A stretch of DNA of 64,000 bases from Pilatotrama ljubarskyi (lineage: Eukaryota > Basidiomycota > Agaricomycetes > Polyporales > Polyporaceae), in assembly GCA_022385805.1 (NCBI GenBank), contig MU277689.1, positions 1 to 64,000 on the forward strand, given 5' to 3'. The number at the start of each line of letters is the position of its first letter. Position 1 is the first letter of the stretch. The translations under genes and the position numbers were made by a program. This document shows positions 35,204 to 47,051 of the stretch, in pieces. Under the pieces are notes generated by a model. The model had not been told where the DNA came from. It saw only the letters and a program-made list of their open reading frames with translations, and ran no database searches.

Positions 35204-37674
35204 ATGCATGCTGGTCCTCAACTCAGTTATACCCAATTACGTAAGGCTATGAGCCTTCCCTGTCCTGGAATGACTGTAAACGACCTTCGAATTCGCCGTC
35301 ACATGGTACAGTCTGAGATAATACTGTCCTGACTCCCCCCCATGTTTCCTCCTGCTCTCTGAATCGTCCATTTGCTCACTTCAGGGTTTCTAGGTCTACA
35401 TGGCGATGCACGCGCTGAGGGCTGAGGCCTGAACTTGTCCATGCATTCACCGCTGGTGGCTTGTTGTGTCTGCGCTCCGAGCGGTGCAGCACCCCGGGCC
35501 GCCGCATGGACACTCCGAGTACTAGTACTGGCCAGCTTGGACTGCACACTCGATGCCCGGTCTTCTCTATCGTCTGGCGACATCGACGGTCATCTCAGGC
35601 ATGGCTTGCTTTCTGCGCCGGGGTCACGCGTCTCCGTGCATGCCGCGAGCATATCGCGAGTCGTTCTCTGAAGGCCTCCAGATCCGATCGCGAGTCGTAC
35701 TCAGCACCCATTCTATCCGCCCACGCCGCTACTACACTGTCCTCCTCCCAACAAGCAAAGTATTGTTCATTGATATTGGGGGGGTCGACTTCAAGCGTAC
35801 TCCAGCATACGACCGTGTGGCACCCAGAACGACCGCTGTGCTTCACTTGACATGTGGATGTAGCACGGCGATAGCGTCCCGCATTACCATAACGTTGAGG
35901 TGCGCTGGGAGGGGACGCTTCCCTGTCGATTCGCGTCGCGTCGTCTGCGATTTCTGGCTACCCAAAAGCCTGGCCACGCCGCCAGTGACGGCCACCGCCT
36001 GCGCGCGGTGCAGCGCTTCGCAGGACCACGCAAGACGCGCGCACAGGTATCCTGGTATGCGTCTTCGATCCTAATGCATGGACGTGATGTGTATGCCATA
36101 TCGTGGATTCAACGGCGGTGCGCAATACAGCAGGATCGGAGCCACAAGAATAAACCGGGGTGCTGTCGGAAATGCATTCTGGCACTCAAGGGCGGCTTCG
36201 TGCCAGAGTTATTTACTTACCGCATGCGAGCACTGTAAACGCAGTATTTGCTGTCAGCCGAGCGGGTGAGTCTCCTGCTGCGGTCAGCTGAAGTTTGCGC
36301 GTCTTACTTTAGCACTGCCGTGAGAGTACCCGAAGCATACGGTGCATTGCACGGCGCCCGGCAGCTCCCAGCGTAAGTCGAACGGCAGTTCAATAGGCAT
36401 GCACGGTGCACACGGCGCTCGCCGTGGACTCCCGCGCTGCTTCTGCGCCGATGCTACGCTTATAGTATCTTCTTCCTTGCATTCAGAGCGGCATGCTCCC
36501 GCCTGCCGTCTGCCGCCTGCCGCACAGATCTCACGCATGCGTCCAGGCGCACACGAAGCACACCGTCGAGTGACCGGCCGCCCGGGTGCCAAACAACCTC
36601 TCCTCGACGCGTTCCTGGCGAGTATTGTACGTCCGGAACTCGAACCGTTTCTGACGTCCGCCGCTCAGCGCTCAGCCTGAGTGTCCACCAAGCATCCTTC
36701 AGCAGAACGCCGTGGGGCTGTCGACGTTACGTGACTGCGCCGGAGCTGTATTGACCAGGGCTGATCGCGCTCGTTTACCACCGCACGCCCGTCGGTAGCT
36801 GTTACGGCCCTTGACAGGCACCGTTCGCACCCCAGGCGTCAGGCTTTCCAAATCCAAAGGCATGCGATTCGCAGGCCTGCGACGCCCAGGGGGGGGGGGG
36901 GGGGGATTGATAGTAATTTGGTACCCCGCCGCGATAGCACTGAGTAAGCAGCCTGAGGGAGATGGTACGATGTTGTGTATTGGCAATTGCTCGAAGCCAC
37001 ACCGTCCGGTCCTCTCTTGCACGCTCACCATGCATTCGCGAAGGAGAGACGTACGTATCGCACCCGCCCGGGAAGACCAATCGAGGTACGGAGTCCTTCG
37101 CAGAGTTCATGAATAGACGACCCGCGCTCCCTGAGGCTTCTTACTGCTCCTGCTGCTCCACACGCCAATAGATTCATGCGGCCCACCTTGACCACGCCTG
37201 CCGCGTTCACATCCTGCGGAAGAAGCGAGAGAGCAGCCTTGTATTGTAGGACTAAATATGCTAGGCACTGGTAAGGTTTCGTCCGACGACACATGTTCCG
37301 TGATGTACACCCTCGCCCCTAGCCTGTCGTCGCGGTCATGGGGAGGTTGAGAGAGAGAGAGAAGAGAGGTCGTAATATACACGTTCCAATACCAATAGGA
37401 AGCTTCGAATCCAAATGTAATCCGTGAGCGTAACCGGTACCCACGGCCGATAGCAAGAGTGTCGCGAGAAGTGGGAGGCAGCGCGACGCTCTCAGTCGGC
37501 GTGCCCGAGTTTGTGTGCCAAGCGATCGTCGAGAAAAGAGAAGAGACTCGTGAGTGAAAATATCGTTACAATTCGCGACCGCGTCGCGTCCGTTGCTCAC
37601 TGCTGTCCGCTGCTTCGATCCAGCGAGACTGAGAGCGAAGGAGGCACTGGGGGCACCGGGAAGAGAAAGCGGAC
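35204..37674. other. Gene-poor stretch with G17 run
   Basis: 2.5 kb with no exon I can support. The only clear feature is a run of 17 G at 36889-36905. The GA-rich stretch just before 37375 is part of the 3' flank of the sugar transporter. Confidence 0.5.
36889..36905 (+). repeat. Poly-G run (G17)
   Basis: Seventeen consecutive G in intergenic DNA; prone to slippage and able to form G-quadruplex-type structures. Confidence 0.85.
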
Positions 37675-39740
37675 TCAGACCTTGATGCCCGGATCTGAGC
37701 TCTTTTCGTCGTAGTCCTCGTGGCGGACCTCGGTGATACGCGCGGTGGCCTGCTGGAGCTGGCTGAGCTCCTCGCCGTCGAACAGCGCGGCGGTCTCTTC
37801 GAGAGTCCGGTTCTTCGTCTCGACGACGAAGAAGTAGAGGAATGCGAGCTCGAACGCGAGCCACCCGCAGTAGACGATCTGTGTGGTCGCAGACGAGAGC
37901 TAAGAGCGTGCGCAGTAACGATGCGGAAGAGGATCACGCACGTAATACTTCCACTCGATGTTCTTGAGCGCGATGGGGTTGACGTACTGGTTAAAGATGA
38001 GGGCGATGGAGATCGTGAGGTTGAACACGTTGAAGCCCTTGGCACGGAGGGAGTATGGCAGAATCTCGAGCGTGTACGACACGATGAGAGGCGTGAATGC
38101 AAGGCTGATCACAGACTCGGTTAACATACACTCCCGGCTCAGAAAGGCAAGTACTTACTCGTAGAACGCGTAGAACAGGAAGATGAACGCAATGACGGCG
38201 TGCGCTGCATTGTCGTTCTTGTGCATCGCGTACTCCGCAGAACAGATCGTCTGGAGCGTGAAGAACACGAGCATGCCGGCGGCTGAGGTGAGGAACAGGA
38301 AGCGACGACCCCACCGGTCAACCTGGAACGACGCGAAGACGGCCCAGAACAGGTTCCAGATGGCGAGGATACCGGTGATGAGCAGCTGGATCGAGTTGTC
38401 CGTGATGCCGATGGTGTCGAAGACCTTGTTCAGGTAGTACGATACGAGACCATTGCCCGACCACTGCGAGAACCAGGCGATTGCAATGATGATCACCATA
38501 CGCTTCCGGTTGCCCTTCGTGGCGAAAAGAGCCTTCCAGCCAACATTCTTCTGGGCTGAAAACGAAGGGCGTTAGACACGACACGACTCAGAGGCTCACT
38601 TGGACGCTTACCCTCTTGATCAAGGTGGATGGCAGTCTTGATCTCCTCGAACTCGTACTGAACGAGTGGATCTTGTTCGTCGCCGTTTGCGTGGTAGTAC
38701 GCAAGGGTGCGCAGAGCTTGGCTATCCTTGCCCTTGCTGATGAGGTAACGCGGAGACTCGGGTACGAACCAGATCAGGAAGAACTGGAGCACTGAGGGAA
38801 TGGCCTGCAGGAGCGACGGGATACGCCATGACCAGTTGTTGTTTATCCTCGAGGTACCGAAGGCTGTCCATGACGCGCTATTGACCGAGACGTCAAATGG
38901 TGCAAGCCAGTTTCAGGCCACATGCACTCACATGATGTTACCGGAATACCACAGAGTGTTGTAAAGCGACGTGAGCTGTGGACGGTAGGTCGGATATGAC
39001 ACCTCCGTGACCAGCATAGGCGCAGCGTTCGCTACCCGTGAATGTCAGCGTGAGAACGCCGAGCGTCATAATCGGGTGGAGCACTCACAAGCAATGCTCA
39101 ATCCAAAGCCGAGCAGGAATCTGACAGCCTGTGAGAACATAGCGTCTCTCGAACGCCCTCGAGACTCACCTCGCTCCGATGAACTGGTTGATATTCATGC
39201 AAGCGGTCTGGAGCGCAGCACCTGCCAACATGCAGACAGCGCCAATCCAGATGGATGGACGACGACCAATGCCATCAGAGAGGTAGGGAGCGAAGGGGTA
39301 TCCGGCCAACGAGCCAATGTTCTAACAAAGCGTCGGTATGTGATTCATTAATAGAGGAGCCCTCGCATTGAGCACCCACCTGGATGGCATTCAGCAGCCC
39401 CAGAGTACCGCCCTGGGGATTGTTGAAGAAATCCTTCCACTGGTTCATGGACTGGAGACTGTTCATCAAACTGCCATCATAGCCGTTCGTGGAGGACGTG
39501 ATGAGCCTGTGAGGGGTATACGAATGAGCATCCGGAGGTTGTTGAGGCCGCGACAAAACTTACAGGAGAACCAGCCATGCGTGAAGGACGATGAGCCTTG
39601 AGGTAGGAGCGTAAGCCTTGAAACGCGGGTTGAGATGGAGGACGAGCGTACCTCCGGTTGTTGTACCACTTCCTGTTAGGGTCCGCGAATTGCATGAAGC
39701 CATCGGAATTGCCGACGGTGGCAGCGGGGCCGACAGCCAT
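37675..39740 (-). CDS. MFS sugar transporter (lactose-permease/hexose type)
   Basis: Ten exons (39740-39652, 39596-39564, 39506-39380, 39321-39170, 39120-39089, 39031-38932, 38877-38612, 38555-38159, 38104-37942, 37878-37675) encode 520 residues. Sugar-porter motifs: NGYDGSLMNSLQ in TM1, DGIGRRPS after TM2, FLLGFGLSIA and EVSYPTYR in TM4-5, WRIPSLLQAIPS, VPESPRYLISKGK, WFSQWSGNGLVSYYL in TM7, DRWGRRFLF and VVETKNRTLEE at the end of TM12. The pattern matches the fungal lactose-permease/general hexose subfamily rather than the transporter at 9083, so the two are distant members of one superfamily. It probably imports mono- or disaccharides with protons; substrate unknown. All junctions keep phase; introns 49-63 nt. 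Confidence 0.93.
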
Positions 39741-41487
39741 GATGAGCTGGCAAGATAGGCTTGGTGTCGGGAACAGGAACGGGCTGGGAGAAGCTGAAGG
39801 AGGGAAGCAAACGAGCGTGTGGAGGTTTTATACTAGAACCGATCACGAAAGCGGGAACGGGATGGGCAGGTGACAGAGTGCAGAACGAATGCGGGCGGTT
39901 TCTCCAGAGATTCTCCAGTTTCCCCGTGCGTTTGATTGCCCCGCACTCGAGCCACGGAGCTGATTGGTCGCGTAAGGCTAGCGCAGACCCCGACAGATCT
40001 GGCCAGGAACGCAGCCACGCCGTCGAGAATCTTGCCGTTTCGCCATAGGCGAACTGTCTCTCCAGTGCACTACGCGCACCGCCTAAGACGCCCTCCCGAG
40101 ATGCTTCGTTTCCGAGATTGAGCAGTACCAAACATATGCACGTATGTTCCTCGTGTGATAGGATTTTAAGCAGGTACCTAACGCGGTCCAAGCTTCGCAT
40201 TCCGTGCAAGGGATGCTTCTATCCCCCGTTCCTAGTCGCAGCCGCGCCTTGGGCTCGTGATTAGCCCGAGCCCGAGTCGGAGCCCGACATCCGCGGCGAG
40301 CGCGCCGCGAGCATGCAAGAGTTAATGGCAGACAGCACGTCCTCGAGCATCTAGGAATCGTCTAGAGCAGGTTTGAGCAAAGAGCGACATGTCGGAGACG
40401 GTCGGCCAGGGGTGAAATGGTTTGGCGGACAGAAGAAACGGATGTTACCAGCGCCCGCGCGGTCGGGCGCCAAGAGTAGTTGATCTGATCAACACGCAGC
40501 CATATATGGTCAACAAGAATGATTCCGCTGTCACGAGCGGGAACACCGTTTACCACCCCACGGGGCGGTCTGGGGTAAGGGACACTCACATGTCTGGCTC
40601 CGAAACCACGAAGGTTCTCACATTCACGTATGGAGGCTGCGCATGTGGGCAAGGTCGCGCGACATGCAACAAAACACACCCACTAGGAGAAAATAGCGGT
40701 GAGATCGCAGTGAGATCACACGCATACACAGCGGACCGCCGGAATTGTTGTCCATGGCTGGAGGGGTCACCTGGGCCAAGCCTCGATTGACACTGCTTCC
40801 TCATTTCGACGTTCGTTCCCAAGTCGTGAACACTACAATCGGGCGCACATCTTCCTGCGGCGGGTGACCGGCGCGCTTCTCGGTGCCAATGCTCGTTGGC
40901 TTTCCCCCGGCCCCGGTTGGGCCCCGACCTGAACGGGCAGAGACAAAAGATGTGGTGTCGCCGCGACTCGGAACCCCCACTCCCCCTGGGTTTCGGACAC
41001 TCAGGGATTGGTTTGGAGGCCATTCCCTACTCTAAGGCTGCATCGCAGCCTGAACTCTCACGCTGAAATCCTGGAAAAACCGCGCGGCCAAGAGCAGCGC
41101 TATACGCCACCACCGCCCTAGTCGCGCACGACGCAACCGCGATCGCCGACTTGGGCGAGCGGCGCTCGGAGTAATCCCCTCCCTATGCTCCATCTAGTCA
41201 AATTCGCACGGGGAAACTGCGTAGCGCTGAACGTAAGTGCCTGTGAACAGCTCTGGAAACCATCGCAGCGCGGCTAGAGAAGGCCATGATGGAAGAATCG
41301 GGCATTCGAGAAACATGGAGCAATGCAGTTAATTTACAGTAGAAGATGAAAGCAGTGATCCAGGGAGCGAGCGTGTAGCATCTACAGATTCCACAATAGC
41401 GAGATGAGCGATATTGCAAAACGGCGATATGCAGCAAGGAGGGTAGAGGTTGATTTGGTCAGTCAACGTCGGCGCGATATGGGGAGC
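39741..41487. other. Intergenic, no gene seen
   Basis: 1.75 kb: upstream region of the sugar transporter and 3' side of ATG11. Open frames are short, GC-driven and match nothing. Confidence 0.5.
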
Positions 41488-44400
41488 TCAGTCCGCGACG
41501 GGCGTCGTTGACTCCGGTATCGGGCTGGTATTCCCGGGCGCGCGCCCGCTCGGAGACGTAGGCTTGGAGGGAGACGGACCGCCTTCAGATTGTCCGCCCT
41601 CGGACAGCTCGGCTCGTTTCTTGCGTCCAAACCCGATACCCCAGCTGCCAGCCAGATTCGCAAGTCGACTCGTTGCCGAAGGGCCACCGCTCGCGCCAAC
41701 CCCATATCCAAGGCCAGCGAGAGGGCTAGACGAGGTCGTAGCAGGCGAGGGCATCGCGCCAATGGAGTTTCGGGACGGTATCACGGAGTGGGAACTCGTC
41801 CTCCGGCGCTGCGATTGCGAGAGCAAGCTCATCATGCCTCCCGTAGGAGAGTCCTCCGGCGACGGCACGTATGACCCAACCAGCGTTCCCGGTATTCCTA
41901 CCGTATCCGACCCCGACCCCGATGACGGCGTCGACGCCAACGTAGATACCGCCTGCTCAGAAATAGCAGTGGTGGGCATGGCCTTCGCAGCCGCGCCGGG
42001 AGCGGCGCCGAAGGGAATTCTGCCTCCCGAGAAGCGTGACGAAGTCGAGCCACGGGATGCGCGGGATCCAGGGCGGAGCGGAGAGGGTTGCACAGGTACG
42101 TGGTTATTTTGAGGCTGAGATCCGGAACTGGGACGGCTCGGTGACGCGGGAGGCGGTGGAGAGGACACCGTGGGAGACGCGCCCGCGGATGGTTTGACGT
42201 TCTCAGATGGCGTCGCAGGACGCGGTAGAGGAACCTCAGTCGTATCGGCCGACGGTGCTGCTTGCTCGGCAGGACCTGCCTGCGCCAGAAGGCGAGAGAG
42301 CGAGGACGGCCCAGCTGTGGGAGAGGAGTTCGAGCGCGTCCGTGGGAACAAGCGTGACGTCGGCGGGCGGGTAGCACTGAATGATTCTTCCACCTCAGGC
42401 TCTGGAGGGCCTGCTGGAATGGGCGAGGCTTCAGGGGCCGAGGAGGGCTTGAGAGACGGCTCCGAAGGAGGATCTGCCGGCGGAAGCTTCTTGGAAGACT
42501 CCCGCCGCTTCGAGGGGTATGACGGCTGCGTCCAGTCCTCCACCTCAAGCATGTAATACTTTACGCCATCGCCTAGTCCATATGGATTCGTGCTCGGGTC
42601 CTATATATATTTATCAGGCAGAGTAAAGTCAGCGGTAGTTCATGGCTCCAGGTGCAGAAGTCTGCTCGCCGGATTGACGCTCAGTTGACGTACCTTGGAG
42701 TCCACTATACGCTCAGTGATGGACGTGATCCTCGCAACAATCCATTCTCGTGTCTTCAGCTGCTCCGCAAGGTGGCCTGTCGCCTTCAGGAAGTAGTGTG
42801 GGAAAGAGACTACGAGACAGGTGCGATGATCAGGCCGGGGAGAAACGTCGGACGTCAGCGATTCGAAAAGTGCCGATCACGATTGTGGAACCTGGACTCA
42901 CCGTTAAACGCGGCCCAGGGCTTTGAGACAGAGTTTCGCGTCGGCAGAAAGAGCGCCAGGTCGCCCTTGGCGAAGTTCCTGAAAGAAATTTTGCCCTTGG
43001 CGCGCTCCCGATAGTCCTTGCATTGCTTTTGCCATTTGCGGATTGTTGAACCTGCCTTGTTGATAGCCTCCAGGAAGTGGTCGTGGTCAAACGCACGTAA
43101 TGCCTCAAGAGCGCCGACCGGGTCGGAAGGATCAATGGGCAGAGGCTCTCCGGAGTGAGGGACGATGGTATGGCGCCCGTTGCTATGCATCGAGTCCGCC
43201 AAATTGGTGGTGGCCGCATTCTTGCTGCCAGGATGGGCCACCATGGCCTGGACAGTGGTGAGTGCCTTCACGTGTGCATTACGGAACGCTAACGCGACGT
43301 CGAGCAGTTGCGCGACGAGTCTCTCGCTCTCCTCGAGTCGGTGCTCGTACTGGGACTGAGAGGCCCGACCGGCGCGCAGGTCTTCCCGCACGGCCCGCTC
43401 GTCACGGCGAGTGTCCCGCAATTCGTGCTCTATGCGCTGCAGCTCCTCACGGAGGCCGACCGCATCAGCGTTAGCCATCTCCGCTTGGGCACGCGCGTCC
43501 TTCAGCTGGCGTTCCGTGTCCTCCAGGGCCGCTCGGAGTTCTGAGAACTGGTGCTCAAGAACGGCACGGTCGCCGTCCGCCTCCGCGATATGGTCACGCA
43601 ACAGCCGGTCGTGTTCAGAAGCCTGCGCGCGGAGCAGACGGTCCTTCTCCTTGCCAGCCTCCACCAGCGCACGTTTCACGTCGTCGCTCTCAGAACGAGC
43701 CGCCTGGATCTGCGCCTCGAGGTCCTCTCCGCGTGCCCTGGCCTCCTCCAGGCGGCGCAGCGTATTCGCCTGCTCCTCTAGCAGCATAGCGACCTTCTCG
43801 GCGTTTCGGGCCTCCAAAGACTTGACGGCCTCGAACTCCTCCTGGACCTGCGTCAGCTTCTGCCGCAGATGCTCAGCGATCCGCGCCTGCTCGGTAGCCT
43901 CCGCCAAGGCTCGTGCGAGCTCCTGGCCCTTGGTATCCGCCTCGGCCGACATCTCCGTGTTACGCTCGTCCAGGATGCGGCGCGCGTTCGCTTCGCTCTC
44001 GAGCTGAGCGCGCACGGAGTGCAGGTCACGCTCGAGTTGGCCACGGGCCGTCTCGGACATTTGGAGCGAGTCACGCAGTTGGAAGATCTCCGCCTCCATG
44101 GCGGCCCGGCTGCGCTCATGAGCGGCGTCCGCCTCAGCCTTCTGTTGCCGCAGCTCCTGCAACTGTATTGCGAGCTCCGCATACGCCTGATCGTCTTCCG
44201 TCGCTATCAATACTCAGTCAACCTCGTGTTTACCTGTGTCACTTCGTTGGATTGGACCCTTACCTCTCCGTCGGTGACTAAGCAGCCTAGAAGACGAGAG
44301 CACTGCAGATTGTTGGGAATCGATTAGCATAAGCGGCGATACAGCGGTCGTGTACGCACGAGAACGCTCCGCGATCCTATCGAAGCCGGACTCAAGGCTA

Positions 44401-46560
44401 TCCATCTTCTCGATCAGCCTATCCAATTTGGACCGGGCTTCCGTGATGGAGTCCAGCGCAGCGGAGTCTTGGGACTGTTGTGCGAAGTGCTCGAGATCGT
44501 CGAGCACCCGTAGGAAATCTGCAGGAGCGAATGCAGCCCGTCAGTGAGTCGGTCGGGCCTCGGACGAGTGCGAGGTAATTCCGACCGTCGATGTCAAGGC
44601 GCTCCAGTGAGTAGGGAGAGTCACTACTTCCTTGGGGAGAGAAGTCGATGCTTGGGACGGGATCGTCGAAAGCTTTGACCTCGAAGGGGAGCTCTCCTTG
44701 CACCTCATTCCTGTACGCTTGACGACGTTTGCGTTCGTTCGACCTGAGAGGCTATTTCAGCGACGTCATGCGGTATCAAATGCCCAGGACTTACGAGAGC
44801 TTCGCCATGACCTCCAGGATGCTCTGTGCCCTTTGATAGAAAAACCGCGCTGTGCGTTCCTCAGTGGACGCCGCGCGGGGTGCAACTCACTGCACGCACC
44901 GAACTCCTTTCGCCTGACAATCTCTACTACTGTGGCACCGTATGCATATAGCATGTTGTGCAGCCGGGCAATGTGCGAGAAGCTGGTCTTCGCTCTGAAG
45001 CTCGTTTGTAGCGCGGTCATTGCAGAAGGGACCGCTACGAGCTCCGTGTTGAGCTCGCTGATACGTTGAATCGTAAGAACGCATTGCTCGGTATATGCGT
45101 TCTTTAAGAATGTCGGGAGGTTGAGCTCCAGACAGATGAAATTGAACGCGTCCAAGCGATGACATACCTTGATGTCGGCAATGTGTTGTACTTCCATTCG
45201 AAGCGCCGCATCCAGTTGCCGGAACTCTGTTCCATCGTGTAGCGAGCAGTTGGGCAGGCTGTCATGAACGCTCACCTTGCAATGCTTTCTCCGGTGATGC
45301 TCCTGGACCTAAGCAATCTGTTTAGCATTGTGACAATTCAGCTGAGTTGGACTCACGATCAGCTGCGGCGTTGAGGGCTGATATCTTCTCCCAGATCTCA
45401 TGAGCCCTTTGTGCACTGGCCTCGCCTTCTTCTATTGGGCTGATGTCCATTGATTCGCTGCCATGACATGGACATGGTCTCACTTACCTGAGATTCGCTA
45501 CCGCATGCCTCACCTCATCGCCTCCCTGAGTGAGTCTCGCCATGGTTTCCTGCACTTGCTCGAAGCGTGCGCGGAGGTCTTCATGCGTGTTCATGCAGCT
45601 GTTCGCTACTTGCTCCATCTTCACCTTACTCACGTAGTCGCCGAGCGTGCGCCCTCGGTCTCCGGCCTCCATAGCCTTCCGCATGGACGCGCTCAGAAAT
45701 TCCTTGTGAACCTTGACGCGGCTCACGATCTCCAAGTCGGCGTTGAGTCCAGCGAGTAACTTCGCTTGCCTGTTCAGTTCGCGCTGAGCGATAGCCGAGA
45801 GAGCTTCGAAGCCTTCCGACGTCGCGAGAATGTGGAGGTCAAGGGCACTGGAGGATATCCGGAGGGCGTTCTGCTGGTAGTGCAGCGAACTGAGTATTCG
45901 GTTGATTTGCTCGACGTGCAGGGAAGCAGTGTTGAGATAGCTGCTAGCGAGTTGAGATATTCGGAAGGGCGGCGTGGAAGCTATAGCATCTGTGGACATG
46001 TCTAGCATGCGCAGGACACCTTGGGACTGGGAGCCCTCACCTTCCACCGGTGGCTGTAGCTCAGGCACGAGGTGAAGGTCGTGCAGAACCTGGTCTATAT
46101 CCAGGGAGAGGTATGCCTTGTTGAAGACATATATTGTCTGCAGCGCGGTCAGTACGCGCCAAGGCCCCGATATCACGCCACGGACCTGGTCCTCCACCCC
46201 GGCCAAGTCACGGATGTTCTCGTGTCTAAATGGTCTGCCGTCCGAGAGGTATGCCCAGACGGCATGATGAGGTACCCCGGTTTTCTCGGATACGAACTGG
46301 TCGAGATCATTCAACCTGGCGGGCGAAGGTTTAGCAATTGTGGACGAGGTGGGGTGACGGGATAGGCGTTCCCGTGCCTAGCAAGTGCAACACGCGACTT
46401 TATACCTAGGAGCTGCATCATCTACATAGATAATGCACACAATGCCTAGCCTCCGGCCGCCGCATCCTAGTCAAGGATGATGTACGTACCTCTCCAGGTC
46501 CCATAGCGAAACATCGAGCTGAACAACGGTTCCATCCTCCGCTTTGCAAAGTTGTATCAT
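41488..46560 (-). CDS. ATG11: Autophagy-related protein 11, selective autophagy scaffold
   Basis: Thirteen exons (46560-46490, 46315-45488, 45415-45357, 45308-45276, 45226-45168, 45101-44900, 44849-44795, 44743-44586, 44518-44360, 44302-44264, 44203-42902, 42809-42694, 42600-41488) encode about 1397 residues. Atg11 links cargo receptors to the Atg1 kinase at the pre-autophagosomal structure (Cvt, mitophagy, pexophagy). The N-terminus has a ubiquitin-like start (MIQLCKAEDGTVVQLDVS); about 555-900 is a long coiled coil; the conserved C-terminal ATG11 domain starts near 958 (KISFRNFAKGDLALFLPT, then NVSFPHYFLKATGHLAEQL and YGLGDGVKYYMLEVEDW). A Ser/Pro-rich tail of over 300 residues follows, as in other basidiomycetes. 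Intron 1 is 174 nt. The 45102-45167 intron is a multiple of three and its boundaries are the least certain. Confidence 0.93.
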
Positions 46561-47051
46561 CCTCGAGGTCCGCAGGTCAACGACTATACCATAGTTCAGA
46601 GAGGAAGTCAATCAGTCCGAAGCTATCAGATCGCGGCAAAAGCAGGGTCTGTCGCTGCTGCGTTCTGCCAGTGTGCTGTTCCGTACTGCTGAAGGAGGAC
46701 CCCATATGAGAAGCGCTCACACTCGCAGCGCGTGCAGGTCACGTGACTACAACGAGGGCATCACGCGCAACGACGCGACCGTGCGCCACGCGCGAGGCTG
46801 GCGTCGGCGTTCACTTCGAACTTCTTGTCTTACGGCGACCACAGCTTCTCCACCGACCGCCATCATCCTCTCAGTGAGCGGCGGGCTGGGATACAAACGG
46901 ACCATCAGCGTATTGTCTTTGCACAGACAAGAGATAATCACGACTCAGACGTGTGCAAGGGGTTTACGGACGGTTCGCCTGCGGCGGCTATCTCGTCGGC
47001 GTCGAACAGAACATCAAGCTGAAGCGAACTGCTCAAGAAGTAGAAGGCCGT
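46561..47051. promoter_or_regulatory. Divergent promoter region ATG11 / STN1
   Basis: 491 bp between two head-to-head genes. It contains a perfect 10-bp palindrome GTCACGTGAC at 46738-46747 centred on an E-box, the type of site bound by bHLH factors. No coding exon is supported here. Confidence 0.5.

Noticed and set aside
37675..39740. Second sugar transporter as a duplicate of the one at 9083
   Set aside because: Exon positions and motifs differ throughout; they are distant superfamily members, not a recent duplication.
45458..45487. 30-nt intron in ATG11
   Set aside because: Too short for the splicing machinery; an acceptor at 45416 gives 72 nt, keeps phase and leads directly into conserved sequence.
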